Shown one piece after another: positions 1 through 7,410 of a stretch of DNA of 54,184 bases. The position numbers and the translations under genes are program-made. The number at the start of each line of letters is the position of its first letter. The first letter of the stretch is position 1. The DNA lies in NCBI GenBank assembly GCA_900316505.1, contig ONDH01000016.1:1-54184 (forward strand), written 5' to 3'. The DNA is from an uncultured Prevotellaceae bacterium (GTDB lineage Bacteria; Bacteroidota; Bacteroidia; Bacteroidales; Bacteroidaceae). The notes below the pieces were generated by a model. The model ran no database searches. It saw nothing but the letters and a program-made list of their open reading frames with translations, and had not been told where the DNA came from.

Positions 1-1
1 G

Positions 2-319
2 GGCATCATGCGAGCATTCGGAGCTACGAAGCGACGCATCATGGGCTTGTTCCTCGCAGAGGGCTTCGTGCTCACGACCATCAGCATGCTCATCACCTGT
101 GTGCTCTACATCAATTATGTGAAGACAGGATTAGGGGAGTTGTGCATCCCCTCTTCCACACAGCCCGACCCAACATGGGTGGCAGACAAACCCCTGCACT
201 TCCTTATCATCTCAGGCATCGTCTATCTCATCATACTCCTAACCGTTTCCATCGGCATTCTTATCCCTTCATGGAACATCGTCAGGACAAAGCCTGTGGA
301 GGCGCTGAGGGAAGAGTGA
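2..319 (+). CDS. ABC transporter permease, C-terminal part (MacB/FtsX type), cut by window start
   Basis: Only the last ~105 codons are present and the frame is open to the window edge. The visible part starts with GIMRAFGATKRR, the cytoplasmic motif before the last two membrane segments of FtsX/MacB permeases, and ends with a hydrophobic helix and PSWNIVRTKPVEALREE. The permease at 2643-3971 carries the near-identical GIMRAFGASKTR motif and a matching tail, so these are paralogous subunits. The protein would sit in the inner membrane and couple the neighbouring ATPase to export or extraction of an unidentified substrate. A heptamer array (322-349) follows the stop. Confidence 0.85.
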   Translation, partial: GIMRAFGATKRRIMGLFLAEGFVLTTISMLITCVLYINYVKTGLGELCIPSSTQPDPTWVADKPLHFLIISGIVYLIILLTVSIGILIPSWNIVRTKPVEALREE

Positions 320-321
320 AG

Positions 322-349
322 GGTTGAGAGTTTAGAGTTGAGAGTTAAT
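322..349 (+). repeat. Heptamer array (GGTTGAG/AGTTTAG type), 4 units
   Basis: Four units in exact 7-base register (GGTTGAG, AGTTTAG, AGTTGAG, AGTTAAT) start three bases after a permease stop codon and end 23 bases before the ATPase start. No inverted partner is visible. It belongs to the same heptamer family as the arrays at 10245, 15242, 39884 and 44677. Confidence 0.8.
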
Positions 350-372
350 AATAAAACATTATAAATATCATT

Positions 373-1050
373 ATGGAAACAATCATCAAATTGACAAACA
401 TCAACAAGGTGTATCGCACTGAGGAAATTGAGACTCAGGCATTGGAGAACGTGAACATTGAAGTGGAAAAGGGAGAGTTCCTCAGCGTGATGGGACCATC
501 GGGCTGTGGCAAATCGACTTTGCTCAACATCATGGGACTGCTCGACGAACCCACCAGCGGAGAGATTGAACTGTGTGGCACGAAAATCAGTCCCAAGCTC
601 AGTGACGAGCGTCTGGCAGAGTTCCGCAACAAGACGCTGGGCTTCGTCTTCCAGTCGTTCCACCTCATCAGTTCGCTCAACGTGATTGACAACGTGCAGT
701 TGCCGCTCCTGTATCGTGGGGTGGGTTACAGCGAACGCATCCGTCGGGCAAAGGAAGTCATCGACAGGGTGGGGCTGTCCCACCGCATGAAGCACACGCC
801 TGTGCAGCTCTCAGGCGGTCAATGCCAGCGTGTCGCCATCGCCCGCGCCATCATCGGCAATCCCGAAATCATCCTCGCCGACGAGCCGACAGGTAACCTC
901 GACTCGAAGATGGGTGCCGACATCCTCGGACTGCTCAAGCAACTGAACGAGGAGGACGGTCGCACCATCGTGATGGTGACGCACAACGAACAGCAGGCGT
1001 TGCAGACCAAACGCATCATCAAGTTCCTGGACGGAAGACAAATCATGTAA
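373..1050 (+). CDS. ABC transporter ATP-binding protein (MacB/LolD family)
   Basis: 225 residues, the normal length for a stand-alone MacB/LolD-type ATPase. Walker A is GPSGCGKST at residues 41-49, the signature LSGGQCQRVAIARA starts near 147, and Walker B ILADEPTGNLD near 167, followed by the H-loop VTHN. The family powers FtsX-like permeases that export substrates or act as mechanotransmitters from the inner membrane. It lies among three permease genes on the same strand, so an operon with the partial permease before it and the two after it is likely. Family assignment is firm; the substrate is unknown. Confidence 0.95.
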   Translation: METIIKLTNINKVYRTEEIETQALENVNIEVEKGEFLSVMGPSGCGKSTLLNIMGLLDEPTSGEIELCGTKISPKLSDERLAEFRNKTLGFVFQSFHLISSLNVIDNVQLPLLYRGVGYSERIRRAKEVIDRVGLSHRMKHTPVQLSGGQCQRVAIARAIIGNPEIILADEPTGNLDSKMGADILGLLKQLNEEDGRTIVMVTHNEQQALQTKRIIKFLDGRQIM

Positions 1051-1282
1051 TGTACAATTTGACCATGTACAATGTACCATTTATTTTCCATTCGGGATGC
1101 ACGTAAAAATAGTTCAATCGCTAAATTGTCAAATAAATTGTAAATTGTAAAATTGTAAATGAATGTACAATTTGACCATGTACAATGTACCATTTATTTT
1201 CCATTCGGGATGCACGTAAAAATAGTTCAATCGCTAAATTGTCAAATTAATTGTAAATCGTAAATCGTAAAATTGTAAATGA
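1049..1282 (+). repeat. Tandem duplication (~113 bp) of a heptamer-arm palindrome
   Basis: The segment starting AATGTACAATTTGACC at 1049 recurs at 1162 and is near-identical for about 110 bases. Each copy has a left arm of TGTACAA-like units, a middle containing CCATTCGGGATGCACG, and a right arm of AATTGTAA-like units ending in TGTAAATGAA. The second copy's TGTAAATG supplies the start codon of the permease at 1279, so the first copy carries a duplicated, unused start codon near 1160. The arms are complementary (TACAATTT and AAATTGTA). Confidence 0.85.
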
Positions 1283-2610
1283 AAATACTTCTTTATGTCC
1301 GCCAAGCCTTTGCGCTGATAAAGGAGGACAAGCAATTCTCCTTCATCTACATAGCAGGAACGGCAGTTGCCATAGCCTCGGCGATGGTGGTGGCGCTGGT
1401 GCTGCACATCCGCATGGGCAACATCTACCCCGAGGTGAACAGGGACAGAACCATCTATGTGGGCAGCAACTTCACCCGCTCTGATGGAGAATACATCGGC
1501 TATTCGGGGTATTCGCCCCAAGCGGTGGAGGAGATGTTCAGCAAGTTGGAATGTGCCGAGGTAGTGAGTGCTGGGGTAAATAACGAGTATATCTACAACT
1601 TCACCGCCTGCAAGGAGGTAGGCAAGCAGGAGGTGCCTGTCTGCATCAAGTTCGTCGATCCCAACTTCTTCCGTCTCTACGAATTCAAGTTCCTGGAGGG
1701 CAAACCCTACAATGAGGAGAATCTGAAAAATGCCGACAGATGCATCGTCATCACCGATGCATTGGCAAAGAAACTACAGGCAGGGTCTGGACTTGTGGAG
1801 CAGACCATCCTGCTCAACTACCTCCCCTATCGGGTGGTGGGAGTGGTGAAGGAGGTGAGTCCCCTGCTGCAGGAAACCTCTGCCGACATCTACATGCCCT
1901 ACACAGTGCAAGACCAGTGGGCTGGCTTGCAAGGCGACAAAGTGAGTTATGCCGGAAGTCTGGAGGTGCGTGTGTTGCTGAAGAAGGGATACACCCGAGA
2001 GATGCTGATGGACGAACTGGAACCATACAGGGCGAAATACCTCTCCATGTTGAAGAGCACAACGGGAGAGGATTGGAATTGGTACATCCAAGTGAGGCCG
2101 CACTGGAGGAAGGTGCTGAACTACTTCGGGGAAGAGGTGAACGACGCGTCGATGACCGATCTGCTGGCAAACCTCTCTATACCTGCCCTGTTCATGCTGC
2201 TGCTCCTCCTCCTGCCAGCCATCAACCTGAGCGGTATGGTGTCGAACCAGATGGAGGCACGTGTGGCAGAGATGGGCATCCGCAAAGCGTTTGGAGCCAA
2301 GAAGCGAGTGCTGCTGAACGAGGTGATACAGGAGAATCTGGTGCTGACGCTCTGTGGCGGCATAGTGGGCTATCTGCTCTCTTGGCTGTTCATCACAGCC
2401 GTGCGCAACAGTGCCGTGTTCCTGTTGCTCTTCAATCGAGAGGAGGATCCTGTGGAGAATGTGTCGTTGCAGTTGGACATGTTCTTCACCCCCACACTCT
2501 TCCTCATCGCCTTCGTCTGCTGTGCTGTGCTCAACCTGATGGCTGCCCTCATCCCAGCATGGAAATCACTCAAGAAACCCATTGTTGAATCGTTAAACCA
2601 GAAAAAGTAA
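1279..2610 (+). CDS. ABC transporter permease (MacB/FtsX family)
   Basis: 443 residues: a membrane helix near residues 20-43, a large periplasmic MacB-PCD-like domain to about residue 295, then three C-terminal helices (about 300-320, 352-375 and 405-430). The cytoplasmic motif EMGIRKAFGAKKR lies between the first two C-terminal helices, as in FtsX proteins. The start codon sits at the end of the preceding repeat arm (TGTAAATG), without an obvious Shine-Dalgarno. It is followed after 32 bases by another permease, and with the ATPase at 373 it would form a heteromeric exporter. Substrate unknown. Confidence 0.93.
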   Translation: MKILLYVRQAFALIKEDKQFSFIYIAGTAVAIASAMVVALVLHIRMGNIYPEVNRDRTIYVGSNFTRSDGEYIGYSGYSPQAVEEMFSKLECAEVVSAGVNNEYIYNFTACKEVGKQEVPVCIKFVDPNFFRLYEFKFLEGKPYNEENLKNADRCIVITDALAKKLQAGSGLVEQTILLNYLPYRVVGVVKEVSPLLQETSADIYMPYTVQDQWAGLQGDKVSYAGSLEVRVLLKKGYTREMLMDELEPYRAKYLSMLKSTTGEDWNWYIQVRPHWRKVLNYFGEEVNDASMTDLLANLSIPALFMLLLLLLPAINLSGMVSNQMEARVAEMGIRKAFGAKKRVLLNEVIQENLVLTLCGGIVGYLLSWLFITAVRNSAVFLLLFNREEDPVENVSLQLDMFFTPTLFLIAFVCCAVLNLMAALIPAWKSLKKPIVESLNQKK

Positions 2611-2642
2611 ATAATGAGGTCACCTCAAAAAACTTCTATAAA

Positions 2643-3971
2643 ATGAGAATGATATTAAAGAGCCTATGGGCTCACAGAAAACAGAACGGTTGGATATTTG
2701 CTGAGATTGCCATCATCACGTTGCTGAGCTGGTTCATGGTGGACTATTTGGTGGTGAGTGCTTACGGCTCTTTCTGCTACGACCCATCGGGGGAGTTTGA
2801 GAAAGAACACCTGTGTGTGGGACAGTTTGCAGGATTGCGGGGAGATTTGGAAAGAGAGGTGGAGGAGAGAGGTGGAATCCCCTATGAGGAGGAAGTGGCA
2901 CATCTGCAGGTGCTGAAGAACAAATTGGGAGGACTGTCCGAGGTGCAGTCAGTGTGCCTCACATACGACTACCCTGGTGAGGGCTACCATTGGAGCACCT
3001 TTGCCCTTCCCGACGATACGCTGAAGTGTATCCGCATGGCTCAGATTCTCTATTTCCCCAACGAACGCTTTTTCGAGACATTGGGTCTCCAACCCATCGA
3101 AGGAAGTCCTACGGCGGAGGTGCTGTCGGGGGAGATTCCGCAAAACGGCGTGGTCATCACGCGGAGTGTGGCTCAGCGGCTCTTTGGTACCGACCAAGTG
3201 GTGGGCAAGCGGCTGGCAGAACTGAATAATTACTATGCAAATAAGTTAGGAGGAGAGGTGAAGGGTTACAATACCATTGTCGGGGTGGTGGAGGATGTGA
3301 AAGTCGCATCCAATGAGCGGTACTCCTACACGGTCTTCATGCCGTGTACTTTCGACCCCACTTCCTCCTCTAAGCAAAACTTGCTGCTTCGCCTCAAACC
3401 TGATGTGGATGCAGAGGAGTTTGTGAAGAAACATCAGCCGACACTCACCCAGGAATTCCATGCAGGCATCAGGATACTGGCTACGCTGGAGACCTACAAC
3501 CAGCACCTTGACTGGCAAAAGAAGCGGAATCGGAACACCATCATCAGCCAAATGGCAGGTGTCCCCCTCGTGCTCTTCGCCATCATCGTGGTCCTTGGCA
3601 CTTTGGGCACCTACTGGCTGCAAATCCGCAAGCGCAGGGAGGACATCGGCATCATGCGTGCCTTCGGAGCCTCAAAGACCCGCATCTTCTGGACATTCCT
3701 TGCCGAAGGAGCCATCCTCACAGCACTCGCCACCCTTTTGGGCGACTTTATCTGGCTGCAGTTCATCGCCTCATGGCCCTTGCTGTCAGACGGCAATGTA
3801 AGGGGAACATCTGGGCTTGAAACAGATTGGGTGACCCAGTTCTGGCCTCACTTCCTCATCATCTCCCTCATCGTCTATCTGCTCCTGCTCGTGATAGTGA
3901 GCCTCGGCATCGCCCTCCCTGCCTGGAACATCTGCCGAAAGAAGATTGTCACAGCGCTACGGGATGAATAA
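2643..3971 (+). CDS. ABC transporter permease (MacB/FtsX family)
   Basis: 442 residues with the same plan as the 1279-2610 product: an N-terminal helix near 15-35, a periplasmic domain, then three C-terminal helices (about 305-325, 355-375 and 412-432). The motif DIGIMRAFGASKTR precedes the second C-terminal helix, and the tail PAWNICRKKIVTALRDE matches the partial permease at the window start. It is the last visible gene of the exporter operon; repeat-rich DNA follows. Regulators of this operon must lie outside the window. Confidence 0.93.
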   Translation: MRMILKSLWAHRKQNGWIFAEIAIITLLSWFMVDYLVVSAYGSFCYDPSGEFEKEHLCVGQFAGLRGDLEREVEERGGIPYEEEVAHLQVLKNKLGGLSEVQSVCLTYDYPGEGYHWSTFALPDDTLKCIRMAQILYFPNERFFETLGLQPIEGSPTAEVLSGEIPQNGVVITRSVAQRLFGTDQVVGKRLAELNNYYANKLGGEVKGYNTIVGVVEDVKVASNERYSYTVFMPCTFDPTSSSKQNLLLRLKPDVDAEEFVKKHQPTLTQEFHAGIRILATLETYNQHLDWQKKRNRNTIISQMAGVPLVLFAIIVVLGTLGTYWLQIRKRREDIGIMRAFGASKTRIFWTFLAEGAILTALATLLGDFIWLQFIASWPLLSDGNVRGTSGLETDWVTQFWPHFLIISLIVYLLLLVIVSLGIALPAWNICRKKIVTALRDE

Positions 3972-3975
3972 ATCT

Positions 3976-4246
3976 GCTGAATCAGCTTAATCATCCCAAA
4001 GGGGTATGTCTTTATATAAACAAGTTCCTGCGGAACGATTGAGCGGATTGAGCGGAAATCACGCCTCGCGCGGCGTGTGGTGGAGTGCCCTGCGGGCGAA
4101 ATCGTACAAATCTTTTCAAAATCATTCAAATTTATTTCCAGACAAAATGATTCAAATCCCATAAATCCGCCCAATCTGCTTAATCATCCCGAAGGGGTAT
4201 GTTTTTATATAAACAAGTTCCTGCGGAACGATTGAGCGGATTAAAC
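3976..4246 (+). repeat. Two copies of a 64-bp hairpin module embedded in inverted arm sequence
   Basis: Bases 3986-4049 recur at 4179-4242 with two mismatches. Each copy holds two small hairpins, CCCRAAGGGG and GTTCCTGCGGAAC, separated by TTTATATAAACAA. The flanks are complementary arms built on AATCTGCTTAATC and GATTGAGCGGATT. Between the copies are two more short GC hairpins (CGCCTCGCGCGGCG and GCCCTGCGGGC) and arms of TCATTCAAAT type. I see no coding potential. Confidence 0.8.
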
Positions 4247-4256
4247 AGATTTTCTT

Positions 4257-4375
4257 GACCACGAATTATACGAATTAAACGAATTTTTGGCTTTCTTGGC
4301 GAAAGCCCCGTCTGGATGGTTTCCCAAGAGCCGCCAAGGCTCTCCCAATTCGTGAAATTCGTGTAATTCGTGGTC
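4257..4375. repeat. 119-bp palindrome with 29-bp arms built from ACGAATTA units
   Basis: The left arm begins GACCACGAATTATACGAATT (4257) and the right arm ends TGTAATTCGTGGTC (4375). Over 29 bases they are inverted copies with about three mismatches. Each arm is three ACGAATT units. The centre holds small hairpins (GGCTTTCTTGGCGAAAGCC and GAGCCGCCAAGGCTC). It lies downstream of the exporter operon, in DNA with no gene. Confidence 0.85.
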
Positions 4376-4483
4376 GAAAATTATAAATCTGTGAAATCGG
4401 CTAAATCTGTGGTTTTATTACTTGCGAGTGTATTTTGTTTAAGACAGACACAGGTGTTTACGAGTGAGCCGGAAACAATCCAG

Positions 4484-4553
4484 AAATGAAGAAAAAATGC
4501 ATTGGTACACAACTTTGTGGTCCACAAACTTGTGTACCAATGTTTTTATTTGT
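4484..4553 (+). repeat. Left copy of a 70-bp direct repeat flanking a 9.8 kb segment
   Basis: This 70-base stretch is identical to 14282-14351. It contains the start ATGAAGAAAAAATGCATTGG and the complete 39-base hairpin at 4502-4540, and ends TGTTTTTATTTGT. Between the copies lie the PIN/antitoxin pair, both AAA ATPases and the first ECF sigma cluster. It could be a recombination scar, an attachment-like site, or two independent insertions of the same short element. Confidence 0.85.
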
Positions 4554-4641
4554 AATTTTATATTATTTCTTCGGCGCCAACGGCGCAACCTCTTATACCG
4601 AATTCACGTTCACTTTCGTGCTGGCTCATCAAATTGTATGA
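4486..4641 (+). other. Possible 51-codon small ORF starting MKKKCIGTQL; probably not a real gene
   Basis: The ATG at 4486 opens a 51-residue frame starting MKKKCIGTQLCGPQTCVPMF. The same first 24 residues are encoded at 14284-14445. Most of this shared part is the translation of the 39-base hairpin. The two frames diverge after the hairpin (51 against 53 residues). There is no clear Shine-Dalgarno. Shared sequence is explained by the DNA repeat, so coding is doubtful. Confidence 0.2.
4502..4540. terminator. 39-base near-perfect hairpin, copy 1 of 3
   Basis: Stem TTGGTACACAA / TTGTGTACCAA encloses a second stem TTTGTGG / CCACAAA, with one C-C mismatch on the axis. It is followed by TGTTTTTATTTG, as in an intrinsic terminator. 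The same hairpin is at 7003-7041 (one base changed) and 14300-14338. It follows the exporter operon at a distance of 530 bases. Confidence 0.6.
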
Positions 4642-4659
4642 TGATGAAACTACAGAAAG

Positions 4660-4692
4660 AAAAATCCCGCTCGACCCTGAAGGGGAGCGGGA
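4660..4692 (-). terminator. Intrinsic terminator for the PIN-toxin operon
   Basis: CCCGCTC (4666-4672) pairs with GAGCGGG (4685-4691), with an inner CCCT/AGGG pair. On the minus strand the hairpin is followed by ATTTTTCTTTC. It lies 24 bases past the stop codon of the minus-strand PIN gene. Confidence 0.8.
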
Positions 4693-4714
4693 AAGATGTA
4701 TGGGAAATAAATAC

Positions 4715-5134
4715 TTAGTTTATTAATTCTTCCAATTGCTCAACGAAAGTTTCTGACGTGAAATGGGGAATAACGGAGAATTCATAGTGCCTACGGTCGT
4801 TTGTTACGATATAGTCGCATCCTGCGGCTTTAGCACATTGGTATTGTAGCATATCCTCGAAATCTTTTACGGGTTGAGCAATAGCTGAAACTACTTCCTG
4901 CTTGCCAAGAGGAAGAATCTCTACAATACCGGCCATCTGCCTCAGCGCGTCGTATTTCTCTTCCTGTGTTCTGCCTTTGATGATGTATGCCATATTGGCG
5001 AAAGTAAGCGAAGAAGCATATAGAAGCACCTCGCCAGAGAAGCCACAGGCGAAAATTTGCTCTGCATCATCGGCTCCCGCACGATTATCGATATAGTCAA
5101 TCAAAATGTTGGTGTCAAGAAATATCCGCTTCAT
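4715..5134 (-). CDS. PIN-domain protein, VapC-like toxin
   Basis: 139 residues, typical for a single PIN domain. The N-terminus IFLDTNILIDY carries the first acidic metal ligand, and DFEDMLQ and YIVTNDRRHY carry the later ones. PIN toxins are Mg-dependent ribonucleases that usually cut tRNA or rRNA. The start overlaps the stop of the upstream small gene by four bases (ATGA at 5131-5134), the usual translational coupling of a toxin-antitoxin operon, and a terminator follows. The RNA target cannot be read from sequence. Confidence 0.88.
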   Translation of the reverse strand: MKRIFLDTNILIDYIDNRAGADDAEQIFACGFSGEVLLYASSLTFANMAYIIKGRTQEEKYDALRQMAGIVEILPLGKQEVVSAIAQPVKDFEDMLQYQCAKAAGCDYIVTNDRRHYEFSVIPHFTSETFVEQLEELIN

Positions 5135-5367
5135 CGTTCCATGATATGTGCTAAATGTTCATCCTGGGCAATCTCCTCGTCAGTGATATTCACCATGCCG
5201 CGCAGCTTCTTGAATTCAGCGGGCACTTTTCTCTTACCCACAGGCTCCTCCATTGACTCTGTGATGAAGGTGACCACGATCTGCTTCTGCTCACGAGTCA
5301 TTCTCTGCAACAGTGTCACGTAGGGAGCCATAGGCGTTTCCTTGATTCTCTGTGCTAATGTCGTCAT
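5131..5367 (-). CDS. Probable antitoxin of the PIN-toxin pair
   Basis: 78 residues starting MTTLAQRIKETPMAPYV. The start at 5367 is favoured over a longer frame because AAAAGGACAGG lies just upstream and a -7 box lies at 5393-5401. The middle of the protein is charged and helical (MTREQKQIVVTFITESMEE), and the C-terminal part (RKVPAEFKKLRGMVNITDEE) resembles toxin-wrapping tails. I do not recognise a classical AbrB or RHH fold. The antitoxin role is inferred from size, position and coupling to the PIN gene. Confidence 0.75.
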   Translation of the reverse strand: MTTLAQRIKETPMAPYVTLLQRMTREQKQIVVTFITESMEEPVGKRKVPAEFKKLRGMVNITDEEIAQDEHLAHIMER

Positions 5368-5392
5368 AATCCTGTCCTTTTTAGTTTCTGCT

Positions 5393-5401
5393 GCAAAAGT
5401 A
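5393..5401 (-). promoter_or_regulatory. Promoter -7 box of the antitoxin-toxin operon
   Basis: Minus strand TACTTTTGC, 26 bases before the antitoxin start, matches the Bacteroidetes -7 consensus. Confidence 0.7.
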
Positions 5402-5615
5402 GGGATTATTTCTGACAAATGAAAGTAATTGCAGGAAAAATACTTAACTTTGCAATAGAAAACAAAATAAAGAATTCAAGAACCAATACATCTCCAGAAA
5501 TAATTAAACAAATATTTGGCAGCTTGTTGTATTATCTATCAATGGACAGCAGACTATAAGGCTGGGGACGATTAAAAAAAACTCAAAAATATTTGCTGAT
5601 TTAGAATATATTGGC

Positions 5616-5624
5616 TACCTTTGC
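5616..5624 (+). promoter_or_regulatory. Promoter -7 box of the AAA ATPase gene
   Basis: TACCTTTGC, with TTTG about 20 bases upstream. It places the ATPase start at 5680 rather than at the earlier in-frame ATG at 5611, which lies upstream of the box. Confidence 0.75.
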
Positions 5625-5679
5625 AACGGCTGTTAATTTAACAGCCATTAAATTAATGCGCATTAAGGAGGACGGAAAG

Positions 5680-6990
5680 ATGAAGTTTTATGACAGAATA
5701 CAAGAACTGGAAACATTAACAAAAAATTGGCAACAATCGGCAGAGCACTCGATGATGACCACCCTGATAGGGCGACGACGTGTGGGAAAGACCTCGCTGT
5801 TGCTGAAAAGTGTCGAGAACAAGCCATTTCTGTATCTGTATGTCTCTAAAGACAACGAACAGATACTGTGCAGAAAATTCCAAGAACAGGCATCTTCAAC
5901 TTTGGGCATCCAAATATATGGGCAGACCACTTCTTTCGGACAACTGTTTGAGGAACTGATGATGTATGGAAAAGAGCATCATTACACCCTCATCATTGAT
6001 GAGTTCCAGAACTTTCTCAGCATTAACAAAGCCATTCCAAGTGTACTCCAAGACATCTGGGACAGGCTTAAGGATACAACCCATGTTAATCTCATTCTCT
6101 GCGGTTCCATCTACTCCATGATGAAAAAGATTTTTGAGAACAGCGATGAACCACTTTATGGAAGAAGAGACTCCAACATGCGGCTCTTGCCTTTCACCAC
6201 CAACACGCTGAAAGAAATCTTGCGAGACCATAACCCCAATTACCAACCAGACGACCTGCTGTGTCTGTACATGCTGACTGGAGGAGTGGCAAAGTACGTC
6301 ACCCTACTGATGGATGCCAAGGCAAACACCAAGCAGAAGATGCTGAAATATGCCTTTGCCACAGACTCCCCTTTCTTGACAGAAGGAACGGAACTGATGT
6401 TGTCGGAATTCGGAAAAGACTACGGCACCTATTTCTCCATTTTACAACTCATCGCCAGCGGTATGACCACACAAAGTGAGATAGACAGCGTGATAGGGAA
6501 AAACACAGGAGCCTATTTGGGCAATCTCTATGAAGATTACTCCTTCATCAGCAAGAATGTCCCCCTGCTCAGCAAGCCCGGCACACGTAACATCAAATGG
6601 CAAATTGACGACTGCTTCCTAAGATTCTGGTTCCGTTTTGTCTATCCTTATCAGGGACTCATCGAGAGCAACCAATCGCAACTGCTACACCAATATGCGG
6701 CAGACAACTACCAACAGTTCACAGGCAAGACTCTGGAGAACTATTTTCATGCCCATGCTATGCAGACTGGAAGGTTCACAAAAATCGGAAATTGGTGGAA
6801 CCGTTCGGGCGAGAACGAGATAGACATGGTTGCACTCAATGAGTTTGACAAAAGTTGTGTCATCGCAGAAATCAAACGTAATCCCAAGCGTATCAGCCTA
6901 ACCGACTTACAGAACAAAGTAAACGCTTTGCCAGCCGAATTTCATTCTTATCAGATAGTCTTGAAAGCCCTATCTCTCGAAGATTTGTAA
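5680..6990 (+). CDS. AAA-family ATPase with C-terminal nuclease-like domain (archaeal ATPase/DUF234 type)
   Basis: 436 residues from the ATG at 5680, chosen for its strong AAGGAGG (5665-5671). Walker A is GRRRVGKTSLL near residue 30 and Walker B is LIIDEFQNF near 105. A winged-helix-like middle follows, and then a C-terminal DUF234-like region with NEIDMVAL and IAEIKRN, the E..D...E-x-K pattern of PD-(D/E)XK nucleases. These ATPases are numerous in Bacteroidales and their function is unresolved. A second member lies at 12988-14109. A 39-base hairpin follows 12 bases after the stop. Confidence 0.85.
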   Translation: MKFYDRIQELETLTKNWQQSAEHSMMTTLIGRRRVGKTSLLLKSVENKPFLYLYVSKDNEQILCRKFQEQASSTLGIQIYGQTTSFGQLFEELMMYGKEHHYTLIIDEFQNFLSINKAIPSVLQDIWDRLKDTTHVNLILCGSIYSMMKKIFENSDEPLYGRRDSNMRLLPFTTNTLKEILRDHNPNYQPDDLLCLYMLTGGVAKYVTLLMDAKANTKQKMLKYAFATDSPFLTEGTELMLSEFGKDYGTYFSILQLIASGMTTQSEIDSVIGKNTGAYLGNLYEDYSFISKNVPLLSKPGTRNIKWQIDDCFLRFWFRFVYPYQGLIESNQSQLLHQYAADNYQQFTGKTLENYFHAHAMQTGRFTKIGNWWNRSGENEIDMVALNEFDKSCVIAEIKRNPKRISLTDLQNKVNALPAEFHSYQIVLKALSLEDL

Positions 6991-7400
6991 CTTTTTTTGG
7001 TGTTGGCACACAACTTTGTGGTCCACAAACTTGTGTACCAATGTTTTATCGTGGTTTGTTCTTTCGAAATTGTGACTCAACTTTCGCAAGTTCTAAAATT
7101 CAGATAATGAGTGTCACTTTGTGACAGAAATCTTACAAATTTATTCAAAATCTTTCAAAATATATTTGCTTGATTTGTTAAGATTTGAGGGATTTCTTTG
7201 CGAGCAAAGCGAGTAAACTCGATGACTCGCCGTAGGCGACCAAATATCAAAGATTTCTTATACTTGCGAAACTTGAGTTTTTGTGATTTTTTTGTGATGA
7301 TGTCGAATGTCAGGTGTATGCTGTATCAGAAAGGCATAGATGACGTCAAGATGCTTTCGAAATCGGAAACAAGAAACGTAACAATGAATTTATACGGAAA
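6991..7400. other. Intergenic region with hairpin, short repeats and duplicated leader
   Basis: 410 bases. In order: the 39-base hairpin copy (7003-7041); complementary AT-rich arms with CAAAATCTTTCAAAA and GATTTGTTAAGATTTG character (7130-7190); small GC hairpins around GCGAGCAAAGCGAG and CTCGCCGTAGGCGA (7198-7240); then a 125-base leader (7286-7410) that recurs at 14169. I see no gene and no convincing TAnnTTTGC box. Confidence 0.7.
7003..7041. terminator. 39-base hairpin, copy 2 of 3
   Basis: Same hairpin as 4502-4540, with one change (TTGGCACACAA in the left stem). It is followed by TGTTTTATC. It sits 12 bases after the stop of the AAA ATPase gene and is well placed to end that transcript. 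Confidence 0.65.
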
Positions 7401-7410
7401 ATGAAGAAAA
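7286..7410 (+). repeat. 125-bp leader repeat, copy 1 (upstream of lipoprotein gene)
   Basis: Bases 7286-7410 match 14169-14293 with two mismatches. The repeat contains the start codon and first three codons of the lipoprotein gene (ATGAAGAAAA). In the second copy the same start runs straight into the 39-base hairpin instead of the gene. Confidence 0.9.

Larger units (their letters stand above)
5368..5679. other. Intergenic region between divergent PIN/antitoxin and ATPase genes
   Basis: 312 bases, AT-rich. It holds the minus-strand promoter of the antitoxin (5393-5401), a plus-strand -7-like TAACTTTGC at 5445-5453 with no gene directly behind it, and the ATPase promoter (5616-5624). I see no open frame or repeat. 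The 5445 promoter could drive a long leader or a small RNA, which is unproven. Confidence 0.6.

Noticed and set aside
4464..4718. 84-residue plus-strand frame
   Set aside because: It runs through the hairpin copy and the terminator of the PIN operon, and has no ribosome binding site or family resemblance.
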